Shown here: positions 43,988 through 52,250 of the stretch, one piece after another | How positions within the stretch are numbered: the stretch's first letter is position 1 | How the letters are laid out: every line of letters starts with the position of its first letter | Source: Sphingomonas aliaeris | GTDB taxonomy: Bacteria; Pseudomonadota; Alphaproteobacteria; Sphingomonadales; Sphingomonadaceae | Length of the DNA stretch: 64,000 nucleotides | Reading direction: 5' to 3' | NCBI RefSeq assembly: GCF_016743815.1 | Contig: NZ_CP061035.1 | Span: 3,852,663-3,916,662, forward strand | Notes under the pieces: model-generated | Databases searched by the model: none | Told to the model about the DNA's origin: nothing | The model's input: only the letters and a program-made list of their open reading frames with translations | Position numbers and translations under genes: made by a program

Positions 43988-46045
43988 ATGACCCTGACCC
44001 CTCCCGTCGCCGAGCGGCGCCCGCACAGCTTCACCGTCCACGGCGTTACGATCGAGGATCCCTATGCGTGGATCAAGGATCCGGGCTATCCGGACGTCAC
44101 CGACGCGGACGTGCTCGCCTATATCGCCGCGGAGAACGCCTATTTCGAAAGCGTGATGGCGCCGCACAAGCCGCTGACCGACCGGCTGTATGAAGAGATG
44201 AAGGGGCGGATCAAGGAAGACGATTCCTCCGTCCCGCAAAAGGATGGCGACTGGCTGTACTGGACGTCGTTCGAGACGGGTGGCGAGTATCGCAAATGGT
44301 GGCGCAAGCCGGTGGCGGGCGGCGACGATGTCTTGATCCTCGACGAGCCGGCACTGGCGGAGGGCAAGGAGTATTTTCGGCTCGGCGCGCTGACGGTCAG
44401 CGAGGACGGGCGGTATCTGGCCTATGCGATCGACGATAACGGGTCGGAGCGCTTCGAGGTTCGTGTCAAGGATCTGGAAAGCGGCGAGCATCTGCCCGAG
44501 GTCATTCCCGGCATGCTGTCCGAAATCGTCTGGACGAGCGATTCGACGGGTTTCCTCTACGGGCTCGCGAACGAACAGTGGCGCACCGACAATGTCCGCT
44601 ATCACAGGCTGGGCACGCCGGTGTCGGACGATGTCGAACTGTTCCACGAGGCGGACGAGGGCTTCCGCGTCGGCGTTTCGGAGACGAGCAGCCGGAAGTG
44701 GATCGTCATTTCCAGTGGCGATCACGTCACCAGCGAAGTCTATCTTCTGCCAGCGAACGATCCGCTCGCGACGCCCTTGCTCGTCTCCGGGCGGCAGGTC
44801 GGGCGGGAATATGACGTGGACGAGCATGACGGCACGCTGTTTATCCACACCAACGACGTGGATCCGAACTTCCGCCTGTGCACCGCGAGCGTCGATGCGC
44901 CGGGCGAGTGGAGCGAACTGATCCCGCCGTCGCGGCATTTCTACATGACCGGGGTCGAATGCTTCCGGGACTTCTTCATCGTCGATGGGCGCGAGGACGG
45001 GCTCGATCAGATCGAGGTGCGCCGCTACGACACGCCGCTGGAGGCGCAGCGTATCGCGTTTCCCGAGGCGAGCTACGATGCGGGGCTGGGCAACAATCCC
45101 GAATATGACATGCAGGTGCTGCGCGTCGGTTATGAATCGATGGTCACGCCTGGCACCGAATATGATTACGACGTCGCGACCGGCCAGCTGACCACACTGA
45201 AGGTGCAGGAAATCCCGTCCGGCTACGATGCGGGCCGATACGGGACCGAGCGGCTGAAGATCATCGCGCGCGACGGGACCGAGGTTCCGGTGTCGATCGT
45301 CTATCCGAAGGATTTCCCGCGCGATGGATCGGGGCCGCTGTTCCTCTATGCGTACGGCGCATACGGCTATGCCATTCCCCCCGGTTTCTCGACCGGCCGG
45401 CTGAGCCTGCTGGACCGCGGCTTCGCCTATGCGATCGCGCATATCCGCGGCGGCGACGATCTTGGGCAGCAATGGTATCTGGACGGCAAGCTGGAGAAGC
45501 GTGCGAACACGTTCAACGATTTCGTCGATGTGGCGGAGGGCCTGATCGCCGATGGATGGACGCAGGCGGGCCGGATCGCGATCGCCGGACGGTCGGCGGG
45601 CGGCGAGTTGATGGGGGCGGTGGTCAATTCCGATCCCGAATTGTGGGGCGCGGTGATCGCGGACGTGCCGTTCGTCGATGTGCTGAACACGATGCTCGAC
45701 GCGGATCTGCCGCTGACGCCCGGCGAATGGCCCGAATGGGGCAACCCGATCGAGGACAAGGCGGCGTTCGACCTGATCCGCGGCTATTCGCCCTACGATC
45801 AGGTGAAGGCGCAGACCTATCCGCCGATGTTCATCTCGGGCGGGCTGAACGATCCGCGCGTGACCTATTGGGAGCCGACCAAATGGGCGGCGAAGCTGCG
45901 CGCGACGAAGACCGACGACAACGTTCTGCTGCTCAAGACCAATATGGGCGCGGGCCACGGCGGCAAGTCGGGCCGGTTCGAATCGCTGCGCGAGGCGGCG
46001 GAGGAACATGCCTTCGTGCTGTGGCAATTGGGCGTGGACGGGTGA
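43988..46045 (+). CDS. ptrB: S9 family oligopeptidase (oligopeptidase B type)
   Basis: 685 residues. An N-terminal beta-propeller (for example HGVTIEDPYAWIKDPGYPDV, GEYRKWWRKP) covers a C-terminal alpha/beta hydrolase domain. The catalytic nucleophile is Ser536 in AIAGRSAGGELM, and the Asp and His of the triad lie in the ISGGLNDPRV and MGAGHGG segments. Family S9 enzymes of this branch cleave short peptides after basic residues. No signal peptide is seen, so it is cytoplasmic. The start is MTLTPPVAERRPHSF; the next gene overlaps by GTGA. Confidence 0.92.
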   Translation: MTLTPPVAERRPHSFTVHGVTIEDPYAWIKDPGYPDVTDADVLAYIAAENAYFESVMAPHKPLTDRLYEEMKGRIKEDDSSVPQKDGDWLYWTSFETGGEYRKWWRKPVAGGDDVLILDEPALAEGKEYFRLGALTVSEDGRYLAYAIDDNGSERFEVRVKDLESGEHLPEVIPGMLSEIVWTSDSTGFLYGLANEQWRTDNVRYHRLGTPVSDDVELFHEADEGFRVGVSETSSRKWIVISSGDHVTSEVYLLPANDPLATPLLVSGRQVGREYDVDEHDGTLFIHTNDVDPNFRLCTASVDAPGEWSELIPPSRHFYMTGVECFRDFFIVDGREDGLDQIEVRRYDTPLEAQRIAFPEASYDAGLGNNPEYDMQVLRVGYESMVTPGTEYDYDVATGQLTTLKVQEIPSGYDAGRYGTERLKIIARDGTEVPVSIVYPKDFPRDGSGPLFLYAYGAYGYAIPPGFSTGRLSLLDRGFAYAIAHIRGGDDLGQQWYLDGKLEKRANTFNDFVDVAEGLIADGWTQAGRIAIAGRSAGGELMGAVVNSDPELWGAVIADVPFVDVLNTMLDADLPLTPGEWPEWGNPIEDKAAFDLIRGYSPYDQVKAQTYPPMFISGGLNDPRVTYWEPTKWAAKLRATKTDDNVLLLKTNMGAGHGGKSGRFESLREAAEEHAFVLWQLGVDG

Positions 46046-46434
46046 GCCGCTTCACGATATCGATCACCGCATCGCCCGACGACATCGACGAGCTGGGCCA
46101 TGTCAACAATGCGGTATGGGTGCAGTGGATCCAGCGGATCGCCACGACGCATTGGGAAGCGGTCGCGCCGCCCGAGCATGTCGCCGCCTATGTCTGGGTC
46201 GTGACGCGGCATGAGATCGATTATCGCGGCAACGTGGTCGAGGGCGAGACGGTGACGGGCGAGACCTGGGTCCCCGAGGGGCCGAAGGGTGCGCGCTTCG
46301 ACCGCCATGTCCGCTTCACCGGCAGCGACGGGCGCGTCAAGGTGGAGGCGGTGACGACCTGGGCGTTGCTGGATCGTGCGACCGGCCGTTTGCTGCGCGT
46401 GCGTCCTGAGATCGCCGCGCCGTTTCTCAATTAG
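46042..46434 (+). CDS. Acyl-CoA thioesterase (hot-dog fold)
   Basis: 130 residues with a GTG start overlapping the peptidase stop (GTGA). DIDELGHVNNAVWVQWIQRI is the catalytic 4-hydroxybenzoyl-CoA thioesterase motif; AYVWVVTRHEIDYRGNV and the paired strands VTGETWVPEG, RFDRHVRF complete the single hot-dog domain. It would hydrolyse a short- or medium-chain acyl-CoA; the substrate is unknown. Confidence 0.87.
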   Translation: MSRFTISITASPDDIDELGHVNNAVWVQWIQRIATTHWEAVAPPEHVAAYVWVVTRHEIDYRGNVVEGETVTGETWVPEGPKGARFDRHVRFTGSDGRVKVEAVTTWALLDRATGRLLRVRPEIAAPFLN

Positions 46435-46544
46435 GCCTGTTTGCGAACCGACTACGGGCAATCCGCGCGAGTTGCCGGGAAAGTGGCGTGAATTTCCCGT
46501 AGCTGTGCATTTCAAACCGTCGGCCGAACCGCTAAGGCGGAAGG

Positions 46545-47405
46545 ATGACCGAGATCATCGTCGCTGCGCTGCAGCTTGCCTTCACGCCCGACATCGATGC
46601 GAATATCGCCAACGTCTCCGCGCTGGTGCGTGAGGCGGCGGGGCGCGGTGCGCAGGTGATCCTGCCGCCCGAACTGTTCGAAGGCGAATATTTCTGCCGC
46701 GTCGAGGACGAGGGCCTGTTCGCCAATGCCAAGCCGGTGGGCGAGCACAAGGCGGTGCTGGCGATGCGGTCGCTGGCGGCCGAACTGGGCGTGACCATCC
46801 CGACCAGCTTCTTCGAGGCGGACGGGCCGCATCATTATAACAGCCTGGCGATGATCGGACCCAACGGCAACGTCATGGGCGTCTATCGCAAGAGCCACAT
46901 TCCCGACGGGCCGGGCTATGAGGAAAAATTCTATTTCCGCCCCGGCAATACCGGATTCAAGGTGTGGCCGGGCCCGGCGGAATCCGGCGCGCCGACGCTG
47001 GGTGTCGGCGTGTGCTGGGACCAATGGTATCCGGAAACCGCCCGCGCGATGATGCTGATGGGCGCGCAAGTGCTGTTCTATCCGACCGCGATCGGCAGCG
47101 AACCGCATGACGACAGCCTGGACACCGCGCGCCTGTGGCGCCGGGCGATGGTCGGGCATGCGGTGTCCAACGTCGTGCCGGTCGTCGCCGCGAACCGCAT
47201 CGGGACGGAACATGGCCAGACGTTCTACGGCACCAGCTTCATCACCGACGAACGCGGCGATATCCTGGCCGAATTGGGGCGCGAGGAAGAGGGCGTGATC
47301 GTCGCGACGCTGGATCTCGACCGGATCAAGCGCCACCGTGCCGCCTTCGGCTTCTTCCGCGATCGTCGGCCCGAATTGTATCATCGGCTCGTGCAGGACG
47401 TGTGA
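46545..47405 (+). CDS. aguB: N-carbamoylputrescine amidase
   Basis: 286 residues of the carbon-nitrogen hydrolase family. The catalytic triad is Glu43 (LPPELFEGEYFCRV), Lys116 (YRKSHIPDGPGYEEKFY) and Cys157 (GVGVCWDQWYPE). The ELFEGEYF and KSHIPDGPGY wording is diagnostic for N-carbamoylputrescine amidases, which release putrescine in the agmatine route. aguA is not adjacent. The start codon is the ATG at 46545. Confidence 0.93.
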   Translation: MTEIIVAALQLAFTPDIDANIANVSALVREAAGRGAQVILPPELFEGEYFCRVEDEGLFANAKPVGEHKAVLAMRSLAAELGVTIPTSFFEADGPHHYNSLAMIGPNGNVMGVYRKSHIPDGPGYEEKFYFRPGNTGFKVWPGPAESGAPTLGVGVCWDQWYPETARAMMLMGAQVLFYPTAIGSEPHDDSLDTARLWRRAMVGHAVSNVVPVVAANRIGTEHGQTFYGTSFITDERGDILAELGREEEGVIVATLDLDRIKRHRAAFGFFRDRRPELYHRLVQDV

Positions 47406-47442
47406 CCGCGCCGCGTGTCGATATGACGTTCCTAATTTGTCC

Positions 47443-47970
47443 GTGGTGACGCCGCGCTTCGACCGGGTGACCGAAGCGCAACGCGAATGTCTTCGACTCG
47501 TGCTGACGCGGCGCAACTCGAAGGAGATCGCGCTGGCGCTCGGCATATCGTCGCATACCGTCGACAAGAGGCTGGAGCGCGCGATCGCCACGCTGGGCGC
47601 GACCAGCCGGTTCGATGCGGCGCGGATCCTGGCCGAGCATGAGGCGCAATCCGCCCCCGCCCCCGTCGCGGGCGCCGATACGACATACGAGCCTTTCGTA
47701 TACCAATCGCCGGACATTGTTCCCGTTGCCGGATCGGACATGGTCGCGGCGTCTGAGGAGTTGGCACAAAGGGGAGGCAGTCGGGACGCGAAAGCGGCCT
47801 GGCTGCCGATCCGCCCCAAAGGCGGCAGGTACAACACCCTGTCGATGGGGCGTCGGTTGGCGTGGATCGGCCTGATCCCGGTGGCCTTGGCAGTGGCGGT
47901 CGGCATGTTGGGGTTCGGGCTCAGCGTGGCGAGCAAGCTGTTCAAGCTGGTCGCGACCGTGCTGCTCTGA
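47443..47970 (+). CDS. LuxR-type HTH regulator with C-terminal membrane segment
   Basis: 175 residues. A GerE/LuxR helix-turn-helix occupies the N-terminus (RVTEAQRECLRLVLTRRNSK, EIALALGISSHTVDKRLERA), with no receiver or sensor domain. A variable linker is followed by one membrane helix (WIGLIPVALAVAVGMLGFGL). Start codons GTG 47443 and 47446 are both possible. This small, membrane-tethered form is common in sphingomonads, usually next to a short unknown gene, as here. The signal is unknown. Confidence 0.78.
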   Translation: MVTPRFDRVTEAQRECLRLVLTRRNSKEIALALGISSHTVDKRLERAIATLGATSRFDAARILAEHEAQSAPAPVAGADTTYEPFVYQSPDIVPVAGSDMVAASEELAQRGGSRDAKAAWLPIRPKGGRYNTLSMGRRLAWIGLIPVALAVAVGMLGFGLSVASKLFKLVATVLL

Positions 47971-48022
47971 TCGGGCGCCCATCGGCCCCGGAAACGGGGG
48001 CCCGAGCACGAAGGATAGAGCC

Positions 48023-48394
48023 ATGACGACGTCCCAGGAACTCATCGCCGGCCAGGTCGGCACCCTGCTCCACAAGCTCGAATTGCTGATCGACGAAGCA
48101 GTCAGTTGCGGCGCGGAATTGACCGCCGTCCTGCCGCGCGCACGGGTCGAGGCGAAATTGCCGGCGCTGGTCGGGCAGCATTCGCTGGATACGCTGACCG
48201 ACGCGGTCCAGTCGCTGGTTGCGGCGCGGCGCCAGACGATCGCCACGCACAAGCATCTCGACAAGGTGCGCGAACTGATGGGCCTGCCGGTGATCAGCTT
48301 CGGCGAGGAAAGCCCGAAGCCGGACGACAAGGTATTCACGACGGGTGTTGCCCGTACCGACGGCCGGGCCGATCACCTGCGCATCGCCGCCTGA
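48023..48394 (+). CDS. Conserved hypothetical protein
   Basis: 123 residues, mainly alpha-helical by composition, without membrane segment or known motif: LIAGQVGTLLHKLELLIDEA, VEAKLPALVGQHSLDTLTDA, VQSLVAARRQTIATHKHLDK. It is 52 bases behind the LuxR-type gene and is probably its operon partner. I do not recognise a characterised family. Confidence 0.7.
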   Translation: MTTSQELIAGQVGTLLHKLELLIDEAVSCGAELTAVLPRARVEAKLPALVGQHSLDTLTDAVQSLVAARRQTIATHKHLDKVRELMGLPVISFGEESPKPDDKVFTTGVARTDGRADHLRIAA

Positions 48395-48445
48395 CGCGAA
48401 CGGCATCCGGTTGTTTCGACATAGATATCGGTCGGATCGGTCGGG

Positions 48446-48892
48446 ATGCTGATCGTCGTCCTCTTCAACTTTCTACTCGTCATGTGCGCCGTCTACGCCT
48501 TTGCGCGGGGCGGCGCGCCGGAGCGGGTGGTGGCCGCGGCGTTCGTCGCCGCGGCTGCCGCCAGCTACGCCGTCATCCCGGCGAAGGGCCATTTTCACGG
48601 CGTGGAGGTCGGCCTGCTGCTGATCGACGCCGGACTGCTGGCCGTACTGACGGGTGTCGCACTTCGAGCGAACAGGTTTTGGCCAATATGGATCGCGTCG
48701 TTTCAGATGTTCGCGCTGCTGGTGCACGTCGCGCGGGCATATCAGGAGGACGTCCTGCCAATCGTCTATTTCGCGGTCATATCGCGGATCGCCTATCCCA
48801 TGCTGCTGCTGCTGGCGATCGGGACGGCGCGGCATTTCTGGCGCGTGCGACAGTATGGCGAGGATGCCGACTGGTGCACCCGGCTGGCCTAG
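48446..48892 (+). CDS. Hypothetical four-helix membrane protein
   Basis: 148 residues with about four hydrophobic segments (LIVVLFNFLLVMCAVYAFA, VVAAAFVAAAAASYAVI, GVEVGLLLIDAGLLAVLTGV, YPMLLLLAIGTARHFW). RANRFWPIWIASFQMFALLVH is a distinctive conserved patch. Similar uncharacterised proteins occur in sphingomonads. It is nine bases before the winged-helix gene and probably co-transcribed. Confidence 0.72.
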   Translation: MLIVVLFNFLLVMCAVYAFARGGAPERVVAAAFVAAAAASYAVIPAKGHFHGVEVGLLLIDAGLLAVLTGVALRANRFWPIWIASFQMFALLVHVARAYQEDVLPIVYFAVISRIAYPMLLLLAIGTARHFWRVRQYGEDADWCTRLA

Positions 48893-48901
48893 GAGAGTCG
48901 C

Positions 48902-49262
48902 ATGTCGGATGAACGCGGCCCCGCGGACGTGGAGCGTCCGACGGCGCATGACATTGCGGCGCGACTGATCGCGTTCAGCGAGGTGCGGACCAAGGTTTTC
49001 GAACCCTTCGCAATGCCGGTGAACGACATTGCGTGGCAGTTGCTGCTCCGGTGCTTCGTCGCGCAGGAGCGCGGGTTCCGGACCAGCGTCTATCGCCTGT
49101 GCGACGAGATGTCGGTGCCCAAGAGCGTGTCGGTACGCTGGCTGCGCGCGCTGCGCGGGTGCGGCATGGTCGAGTATGACGAGGATCTCGGGAGAGCTGT
49201 CCGCCGCCGTCCGGCTCACCACCAGGGCGGAAGACGTCTTGCGTGATTTGCTCGACGCCTAG
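48902..49262 (+). pseudogene. Winged-helix (MarR-like) regulator, frameshifted near the end
   Basis: The N-terminal 95 residues contain NDIAWQLLLRCFVAQERGFR, TSVYRLCDEMSVPKSVSVRW and LRALRGCGMVEYDEDLG, a MarR-like winged helix seen in many small sphingomonad regulators. After EDLG the expected end ELSAAVRLTTRAEDVLRDLL DA is found one base out of frame, from an extra G in GGG (49190-49192), and stops at 49262. As written the frame ends at 49246 with unrelated residues. The true stop overlaps the converging UDG stop. Confidence 0.72.
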
Positions 49263-49905
49263 GGTTTCAGTGCGATCGCCTGCGCGAATACCGCGTCCAG
49301 CATCTCGCGCGTCAGCCGGCCGGTATTCTGGTTGTAGCGGGAGCAGTGATAGCTATCGATCAGGATGCGGCCATCGGGCACGCGGTGTTCGGCGCCGTGC
49401 GCGAAGCGGCATTTGGGCAGTTTCCCCCCAGCATCTTGACCGCCGATTGATGCGCGACCTGGCCCAGCGCGATGAAGATGCGCGCGCGGGGCAGGGCCGC
49501 CGCCTCGGCCTCGAGATATCGGCGGCAGGTGCGGATTTCCTCCGGCAGCGGCTTGTTGAGCGGGGGCACGCATTTCACCGCATTCAGGATCATCGCGCCG
49601 CGCAGCGTCAGGCCGTCGTCCGGCGTGCCGAGATATTCGCCGCTCGCCAGCCCGTGATCGCGCATCGCATCGAACAGCAATGCGCCGGATCCGTCGCCGG
49701 TAAAGGGCCGGCCGGTGCGGTTCGCGCCGTGCTTGCCGGGCGCCAGGCCGACGATGGCGAGCCAGGCGTCCGGATCGCCGAAGGCACCGACCGGCGCATT
49801 CCACCATTCGGGCTGTTCGAGACGCAATTCCGCGCGATAGGTCGCCAATTGCGGGCAAAGCGGGCAATCGGCGGGCGGGGCGGGCAGGTCGGGTGCGAAG
49901 TTCAC
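49259..49905 (-). pseudogene. Uracil-DNA glycosylase, family 5 (UDGb)-like, frameshifted
   Basis: The body is intact: [40 protein letters not shown] (family-5 motif A), [34 protein letters not shown] and [17 protein letters not shown]. At a run of six C on the plus strand (49424-49429) the frame breaks. Seven would give [20 protein letters not shown], then [18 protein letters not shown], the expected UDG end, to 49259. It removes uracil or deaminated purines from DNA. GTG at 49905 is the probable start. The error is in a homopolymer, so likely technical. Confidence 0.88.
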
Positions 49906-49928
49906 GCGGATGCGATAGGCACGTCGCC

Positions 49929-50414
49929 ATGCCGACGACAAGCTATGCCATCGCCATCGGGTCCAATCGTCGCGGGCGACACGGCGCGCCCGAACGCGAA
50001 GTTGCGGCTGCGATGCGCGCATTAAGGGGTGTCGTGACGGCGTCCGCGATCGTCAGCAGCGCGCCGTTGGGGCCGTCGATCCGCCGGTTCGCCAATGCCG
50101 TTGTGACGATCGAAACGCGCGAGACGCCCCCGGAACTGCTCGCCCGGCTGAAGCAGATCGAACGCGCGTTCGGGCGACGGCGGGGGCAGCGCTGGGGCGC
50201 GCGGGTGATCGACCTTGATATCATATCCTGGTCGGGCGGGCGCTGGACGGCGCGCGACCTGATCGTGCCGCATCCGGCGTTTCGCGAACGGCGCTTCGTT
50301 CTCGGGCCGATGAGGACGATCGCGGCTGCGTGGCGCGATCCGGTGACGGGATTGACCGTCCGTCATCTGGCGTATCGGGCACAAGCGGTTGACCGGCGCG
50401 CCCTCCGCCCGTAA
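49929..50414 (+). CDS. folK: 2-amino-4-hydroxy-6-hydroxymethyldihydropteridine diphosphokinase
   Basis: 161 residues. The HPPK opening [20 protein letters not shown], the metal and pterin-binding [20 protein letters not shown] and the closing [19 protein letters not shown] are diagnostic. It pyrophosphorylates the pterin precursor of folate. The start [13 protein letters not shown] is the expected N-terminus, 24 bases divergent from the UDG gene. tRNA-Lys follows 16 bases after the stop. Confidence 0.92.
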   Translation: MPTTSYAIAIGSNRRGRHGAPEREVAAAMRALRGVVTASAIVSSAPLGPSIRRFANAVVTIETRETPPELLARLKQIERAFGRRRGQRWGARVIDLDIISWSGGRWTARDLIVPHPAFRERRFVLGPMRTIAAAWRDPVTGLTVRHLAYRAQAVDRRALRP

Positions 50415-50430
50415 CGCGCGTGGCTTGGTC

Positions 50431-50506
<76 letters not shown>

Positions 50507-50561
50507 AATCCCCTCTCATCCTGTGCGCCATCCGCGCACGTCGATCTCCAGCGAGGGCCGA

Positions 50562-51293
50562 ATGAACGATCCGCTCCATGCACAGGGTGCCGACGCGGCG
50601 GGGGAAGTGCCCGGCAACGTTCGCCATCCGCCGTGGCTGTTGATCGCTTTGGGGGCGTTGGGGATCGCATTCCTGCTGGTGGCGGGGATCGGCGCGCTGA
50701 TCGATCGCGGGTCGCAATTCCGCATCGACGCCGCGATCATGTTGTGGACGCGGCACGGCACGGCGCACGGTATTCCGATCGGCCCGCTTTGGGTACGCGC
50801 GGCGATGGTCGATATCACCGCGCTGGGCGGTGTGACCGTGCTGACGCTGGTGACCGCGATCGTCGCGATCTTCCTGGCGTTGAAGCGCCTGTGGCTGACG
50901 ATGACGCTCATACTCCTGTCGACGATCAGCGGGGCGATCGCGGTCTCGGTCGCCAAGTCGATCGTTGCGCGGCCGCGCCCCGATCTGGTCGATCACCTCG
51001 TCACGGTGAATTCCGCCAGCTTTCCGAGCGGCCATGCGACGAGCAGTGCGATCGTCTATCTGACGATCGCGGCGGTGATCATGCAGATCGTGCGCGGTCG
51101 GCCGCTGCGCATCTATATCCTGAGCGTCGCCGTGCTGCTGGTCGGGGCGATCGGGTGCAGTCGGGTCTATCTGGGCGTGCACTGGCCGAGCGACGTGCTG
51201 ACCGGATGGGGATTCGGGGCGTTGTGGGCGCTGATGTGGTGGGGCATCGCCGCTTTCGTCCGGATCAAACGGTCAGCTCTCCAGCCCGGCTAG
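50562..51293 (+). CDS. PAP2 family phosphatase
   Basis: 243 residues with about six membrane helices. The three acid-phosphatase motifs are intact: KSIVARPRPDL, SASFPSGHATSSAIVYL and SRVYLGVHWPSDVLTGWGFG. It dephosphorylates a membrane lipid such as undecaprenyl diphosphate or phosphatidate. The start MNDPLHAQG follows GCGAGGG. The 3' end overlaps the converging lyase gene by 21 bases. Confidence 0.9.
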   Translation: MNDPLHAQGADAAGEVPGNVRHPPWLLIALGALGIAFLLVAGIGALIDRGSQFRIDAAIMLWTRHGTAHGIPIGPLWVRAAMVDITALGGVTVLTLVTAIVAIFLALKRLWLTMTLILLSTISGAIAVSVAKSIVARPRPDLVDHLVTVNSASFPSGHATSSAIVYLTIAAVIMQIVRGRPLRIYILSVAVLLVGAIGCSRVYLGVHWPSDVLTGWGFGALWALMWWGIAAFVRIKRSALQPG

Positions 51294-52109
51294 GATCGCG
51301 CGGGCCGATTTGAGGTGTGGCGCGTCGACCATCTTGCCGTCCAGCGCAAGCGCACCTGCGCCGGGATTGGCGTCGAACAGCGCGATCACCGCGCGGGCAT
51401 GCGCGACTTCGGCATCGGTGGGGGCGAAAGCGGCGTTGATCACCGCGATTTGGCTCGGGTGGATCGCCATCATGCCGGTAAAGCCATCGCGGCGGCCGCG
51501 CGCGGCATAGGCGGCGAGCCCCTCCAGGTCGCGGAAATCCGGGTAGACGGTCTCGATCGCGGGCACGCCCGCCGCATGCGCGCCAAACAGGGTCAGGGAA
51601 CGGGCAAGCTGGTAGGGCGCGGTGTAGCTGCCGTCCTGCTCGCGCGAGGTGGCCGCGCCGATCGCGGCGGGCAGATCCTCCGCGCCCCAGGTCAGCCCGG
51701 CGAGACGCGGCGTGACATTGCCATAGCTGCCGAGCGCGAAGACGGCCGCGGGCGTTTCGGTGGCGATCGGCAGGATCATCGTATCGCCGGACAGGCGGGC
51801 GTCCAGCGCCGCGAGCGTCGTCGCGCCCTCCGCTTTCGGCAGGACGATCCCGTCCGGGCGTGCCGGCAGGATTGCGGCGAGATCGTCGTCGCTGAGACCC
51901 GAATCGAGCGGATTGATCCGGACGAACAGCGTCGTCCGCCGCTCCGCACGCAGGAAAGCGGCGACCATGTCGCGCGCCGCGGGCTTCGCCGCGGGGGCAA
52001 CGGAATCCTCGAGATCTAGAATCAGCGCGTCGGCGCCGAGGCCCAGCGCCTTTTCCATCCGGTCGGGGCGATCGCCGGGGACGAACAGCAGGGATCTGAG
52101 GCGCGGCAT
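51273..52109 (-). CDS. CoA ester lyase (HpcH/HpaI, CitE-like)
   Basis: 278 residues, TIM-barrel. LRSLLFVPGDRPDRMEKALG, ADALILDLEDSVAPAAKPAA, with the metal-binding Asp/Glu, GIVLPKAEG, ILPIATETPAAVFALGSYG and WGAEDLPAAIGA match the CitE/Mcl-like family. GFTGMMAIHPSQIAVINAAF is the C-terminal signature. The enzyme splits or forms a malyl-CoA- or citramalyl-CoA-type ester; substrate unknown and no pathway partners are adjacent. Confidence 0.88.
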   Translation of the reverse strand: MPRLRSLLFVPGDRPDRMEKALGLGADALILDLEDSVAPAAKPAARDMVAAFLRAERRTTLFVRINPLDSGLSDDDLAAILPARPDGIVLPKAEGATTLAALDARLSGDTMILPIATETPAAVFALGSYGNVTPRLAGLTWGAEDLPAAIGAATSREQDGSYTAPYQLARSLTLFGAHAAGVPAIETVYPDFRDLEGLAAYAARGRRDGFTGMMAIHPSQIAVINAAFAPTDAEVAHARAVIALFDANPGAGALALDGKMVDAPHLKSARAILAGLES

Positions 52110-52250
52110 TTGTCATCTTCCGTTCATCGCGGGGGTGGCCGACCCTAGCTATCGACGGCCCGTTCGAAAAGCGCGCCAATGGGGCTTGAGACTTTGTATC
52201 ATCACATCTAGGGGCGTTGTGCGCTGCATCAATCAAAACAAAGGTCGCCC

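Noticed and set aside
43538..46027. 829-residue open frame antisense to egtD and oligopeptidase B
   Set aside because: Spans two recognised plus-strand genes and has shadow-type composition.
52160..52250. Zur box upstream of the ZnuD-like receptor
   Set aside because: The AT-rich TTTGTATCATCACATC stretch is not a clear palindrome, so a metal operator cannot be supported.
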